Assembly (NCBI GenBank): GCA_016938615.1
Contig: JAFGUH010000001.1
Location: forward strand, 1-64,000
DNA length: 64,000 nucleotides
Origin: Halothiobacillaceae bacterium
GTDB taxonomy: Bacteria; Pseudomonadota; Gammaproteobacteria; Halothiobacillales; Halothiobacillaceae
Reading direction: 5' to 3'
Every line of letters begins with the position of its first letter. Position 1 is the first letter of the stretch. A model generated the notes under the pieces. The model worked only from the letters and a program-made list of their open reading frames with translations. It searched no databases and was not told the DNA's origin. Positions 62,031-64,000 of this stretch are shown here, one piece after another. A program made the position numbers and the translations under genes.

Positions 62031-62834
62031 ATGAAGCCGGAGATCTTCTCCCGGTTTGCCGCGTTCCTCGAGCGGCACAGCGGGATACTGCTAGGCGAGG
62101 ACAAGCAGTATCTGGTGGAGACCCGTCTTTCCCGGGTCGCGCGAGCGCGCGGCCATGCCTCCGTCGACGGGCTGATCGACACATTGCTGACCCGCGGTGA
62201 CCGATCCTTGGCTCGCGATGTGGTCGATGCGATGACCACCAACGAGACCCTCTGGTTTCGCGACGGTTATCCCTTCCTCGCGCTGGAACGGAAGTTCTTT
62301 CCCGAGGCCCTGGCCACCAGGAAGACGACGTACCGGATCTGGTCGGCCGCTTGCTCGACTGGCCAGGAGGCCTACTCGATCAGTATCACGGCCGACGAGC
62401 AGCGGGTGCCTTTCAACGTCGAGATCGTCGGCACGGACATTGCCGAGGCGGTGGTGGCCAAGGCGCGTCGCGGCGTGTTCGACGACCTGTCCCTGGGGCG
62501 GGGCCTCTCGCCGGAACGAAAGCGTCAATATTTCGTCAAGACCGCGGATGGCTGGCAGATCGCCCCGGCGATCAGCCGCCGGGTGCAGTTTCGCGAGGGC
62601 AACCTGCTCGCACTGCGACCGGAGCCTCGTCGCTATGACCTCGTGTTCTGCCGCAACGTGCTGATCTACTTTTCTCGCGAGACCAAGGCGAGAATCATCG
62701 ATCGCATCGCCGATACCCTGCAGCCGGGCGGATACCTGCTTCTTGGCGCCTCGGAATCGCTGACCCAACTCTCCGATCGCTTCACGCCGGAACGCCTGCC
62801 CACGGGCGGTACCGCCTACCGTCTCGACGACTGA
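62031..62834 (+). CDS. cheR: Chemotaxis protein methyltransferase CheR
   Basis: TTNETLWFRDGYPFLAL; WSAACSTGQEAYSI; DLVFCRNVLIYFSRETK. Confidence 0.95.
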   Translation: MKPEIFSRFAAFLERHSGILLGEDKQYLVETRLSRVARARGHASVDGLIDTLLTRGDRSLARDVVDAMTTNETLWFRDGYPFLALERKFFPEALATRKTTYRIWSAACSTGQEAYSISITADEQRVPFNVEIVGTDIAEAVVAKARRGVFDDLSLGRGLSPERKRQYFVKTADGWQIAPAISRRVQFREGNLLALRPEPRRYDLVFCRNVLIYFSRETKARIIDRIADTLQPGGYLLLGASESLTQLSDRFTPERLPTGGTAYRLDD

Positions 62835-62877
62835 CTCTCCACGTTGTCCCAGTCGAGGGCCGTCCCGGCCTGAAAGC

Positions 62878-62893
62878 TGGCACGCTTATCGCA
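62878..62893 (+). promoter_or_regulatory. Sigma-54 promoter for flgB operon
   Basis: TGGCAC-GCTTA-TCGCA, GG-N10-GC spacing. Confidence 0.72.
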
Positions 62894-62895
62894 TT

Positions 62896-62928
62896 AACCC
62901 TCGTCACGGATATGTGTCGAGGGTTTTT
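62896..62928 (+). terminator. Terminator-like hairpin after cheR abutting the flgB start
   Basis: aaccctcg(t)cac-ggatat-gtg(t)cgagggttttt. Confidence 0.65.
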
Positions 62929-62929
62929 C

Positions 62930-63346
62930 ATGTCGATCATCAATGACCGCCTGTTTGGCATCCACGACGATGCCCTGATGCTCCAGGAGCGCAGCCTGAA
63001 GGTGCGCGCCGAAAACATCGCCAATGCCGATACCCCCGGTTACAAGGCCCGCGCGATGTCGTTCGATCGGGCCATGGAGACCGCACTCGAGGGCCGGTCT
63101 CCCTCCTCGATGGGGGCGGCGGGTCGCCTGAAAACCGACGATCCGCGCCAGATCACGGCCGCGGGCGCCTCGTCGGGGGTCCGCGAGGGATTTTCCGTGC
63201 CGGACGCGCCGGCCCTGGACGGCAATACCGTTGATCCCGACGCCGAGCGAGTGGGGTTCACCAAGGATGCGGTCGGTTACCAGACGACGCTCTCGTTTCT
63301 CAACAGCCGCATTTCCGGCATCAAGAAGGCCCTGGGTGGACAGTGA
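62930..63346 (+). CDS. flgB: Flagellar basal body rod protein FlgB
   Basis: MSIINDRLFGIHDDALMLQERSLKVRAENIANADTPGYKARAMSFD. Confidence 0.95.
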   Translation: MSIINDRLFGIHDDALMLQERSLKVRAENIANADTPGYKARAMSFDRAMETALEGRSPSSMGAAGRLKTDDPRQITAAGASSGVREGFSVPDAPALDGNTVDPDAERVGFTKDAVGYQTTLSFLNSRISGIKKALGGQ

Positions 63347-63390
63347 TCCCGGGGATGAACCGACATTTTCCCAGTCACGGCAGGTGAATC

Positions 63391-63798
63391 ATGAGCTTGT
63401 ATGACGTCTTCAGCATTTCCTCGTCCGCCATGGCGGCGCAGTCGACCCGGTTGAACACCACCGCGTCGAACCTCGCCAATGCCAATGTCGACGCCTCGTC
63501 GCCCGAGGAGGCCTACCGGGCGCGCCAGCCGGTCTTCCAGACGGTGCTGGCCGCGGAGGGTGGGCGTGGCGTGAGGGTCGCGGGCATTACCGAATCACAG
63601 ACCCCGCCAGCCCAGAAGCACGACCCGGGCAACCCGCTCGCCGACGAGAACGGCTACGTCTACACCTCGAACGTCAATCCGGTCGAGGAGATGGTCAACA
63701 TGTTGTCCGCCTCGCGGACCTATCAGACCAACGTGCAGGTGATGGACACCACCAAGCAGCTGGCGATGCGCACGTTGCAGCTTGGCCAGGGACAGTGA
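63391..63798 (+). CDS. flgC: Flagellar basal body rod protein FlgC
   Basis: MSLYDVFSISSSAMAAQSTRLNTTASNLANANV...YVYTSNVNPVEEMVNMLSASRTYQTNVQVM. Confidence 0.96.
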   Translation: MSLYDVFSISSSAMAAQSTRLNTTASNLANANVDASSPEEAYRARQPVFQTVLAAEGGRGVRVAGITESQTPPAQKHDPGNPLADENGYVYTSNVNPVEEMVNMLSASRTYQTNVQVMDTTKQLAMRTLQLGQGQ

Positions 63799-63824
63799 GG
63801 CCGTAACACGGCAGGGGAAATGAC

Positions 63825-64000
63825 ATGACCAGTTCCGTAAACAGTGATATTTACGCCGATCTCGGGATCGCCACGTCGAAAGCGGGTAAGGGCGAGAGCA
63901 AGCAGAACCTCGACCAGACGGACTTCCTGAAACTGCTGACCACTCAGATGCAAAACCAGGACCCGATGAAACCGATGGACAACACCCAGTTCGTCGCGCA
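63825..64000 (+). CDS. flgD: Flagellar hook assembly protein FlgD (3' truncated by window)
   Basis: MTSSVNSDIYADLGIATSK...LDQTDFLKLLTTQMQNQDPMKPMDNTQFVA. Confidence 0.92.
   Translation, partial: MTSSVNSDIYADLGIATSKAGKGESKQNLDQTDFLKLLTTQMQNQDPMKPMDNTQFVA

Overview
A 64 kb, high-GC, densely coding chromosomal window from a gammaproteobacterium. It is probably a sulfur-oxidising Chromatiales/Halothiobacillaceae-like organism, but that placement is low confidence. Most of the window is core genome: nusA(partial)-infB-rbfA-truB-rpsO-pnp; yciI/yciB/yciO; an M50 protease with scpA-scpB; pgm; tRNA-Arg(CCG); tRNA-Gly(GCC) and tRNA-Cys(GCA); dusA; ycjX-ycjF; hemB; trhP/yegQ; lptF-lptG; parC; htpX; ccoS; ftsY-ftsE-ftsX-rpoH with divergent rsmD; and a flagellar/chemotaxis end (flgN-flgM, flgA, cheV-cheR-flgB-flgC-flgD partial). 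I see no prophage, transposase, CRISPR array or rRNA. The most interesting items are: (1) an ovoA plus MalY/PatB-type (OvoB-like) ovothiol pair with overlapping ORFs; (2) a 1343-aa GAF-PAS-LOV-GGDEF-EAL protein with the photoactive-Cys motif GRNCRFLQG; (3) a sigma-54 promoter overlapping a terminator-like hairpin directly in front of flgB; (4) three well-matched sigma-28 promoters (MCP, flgM, cheV); (5) a metallophosphoesterase-TM-glycosyltransferase fusion coupled to a UPF0104-type membrane protein; (6) an unlisted 33-aa membrane ORF between ccoS and a terminator; (7) a dispersed ~30-bp intergenic motif (GGGAAACTCTGCACGAATGCCATGCCACT-like) at about nine places; (8) a large number of degenerate 7-14 bp tandem repeats, one of them inside the signal peptide of a DsrE-like protein. 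All calls were made by reading the sequence; no database searches were run.
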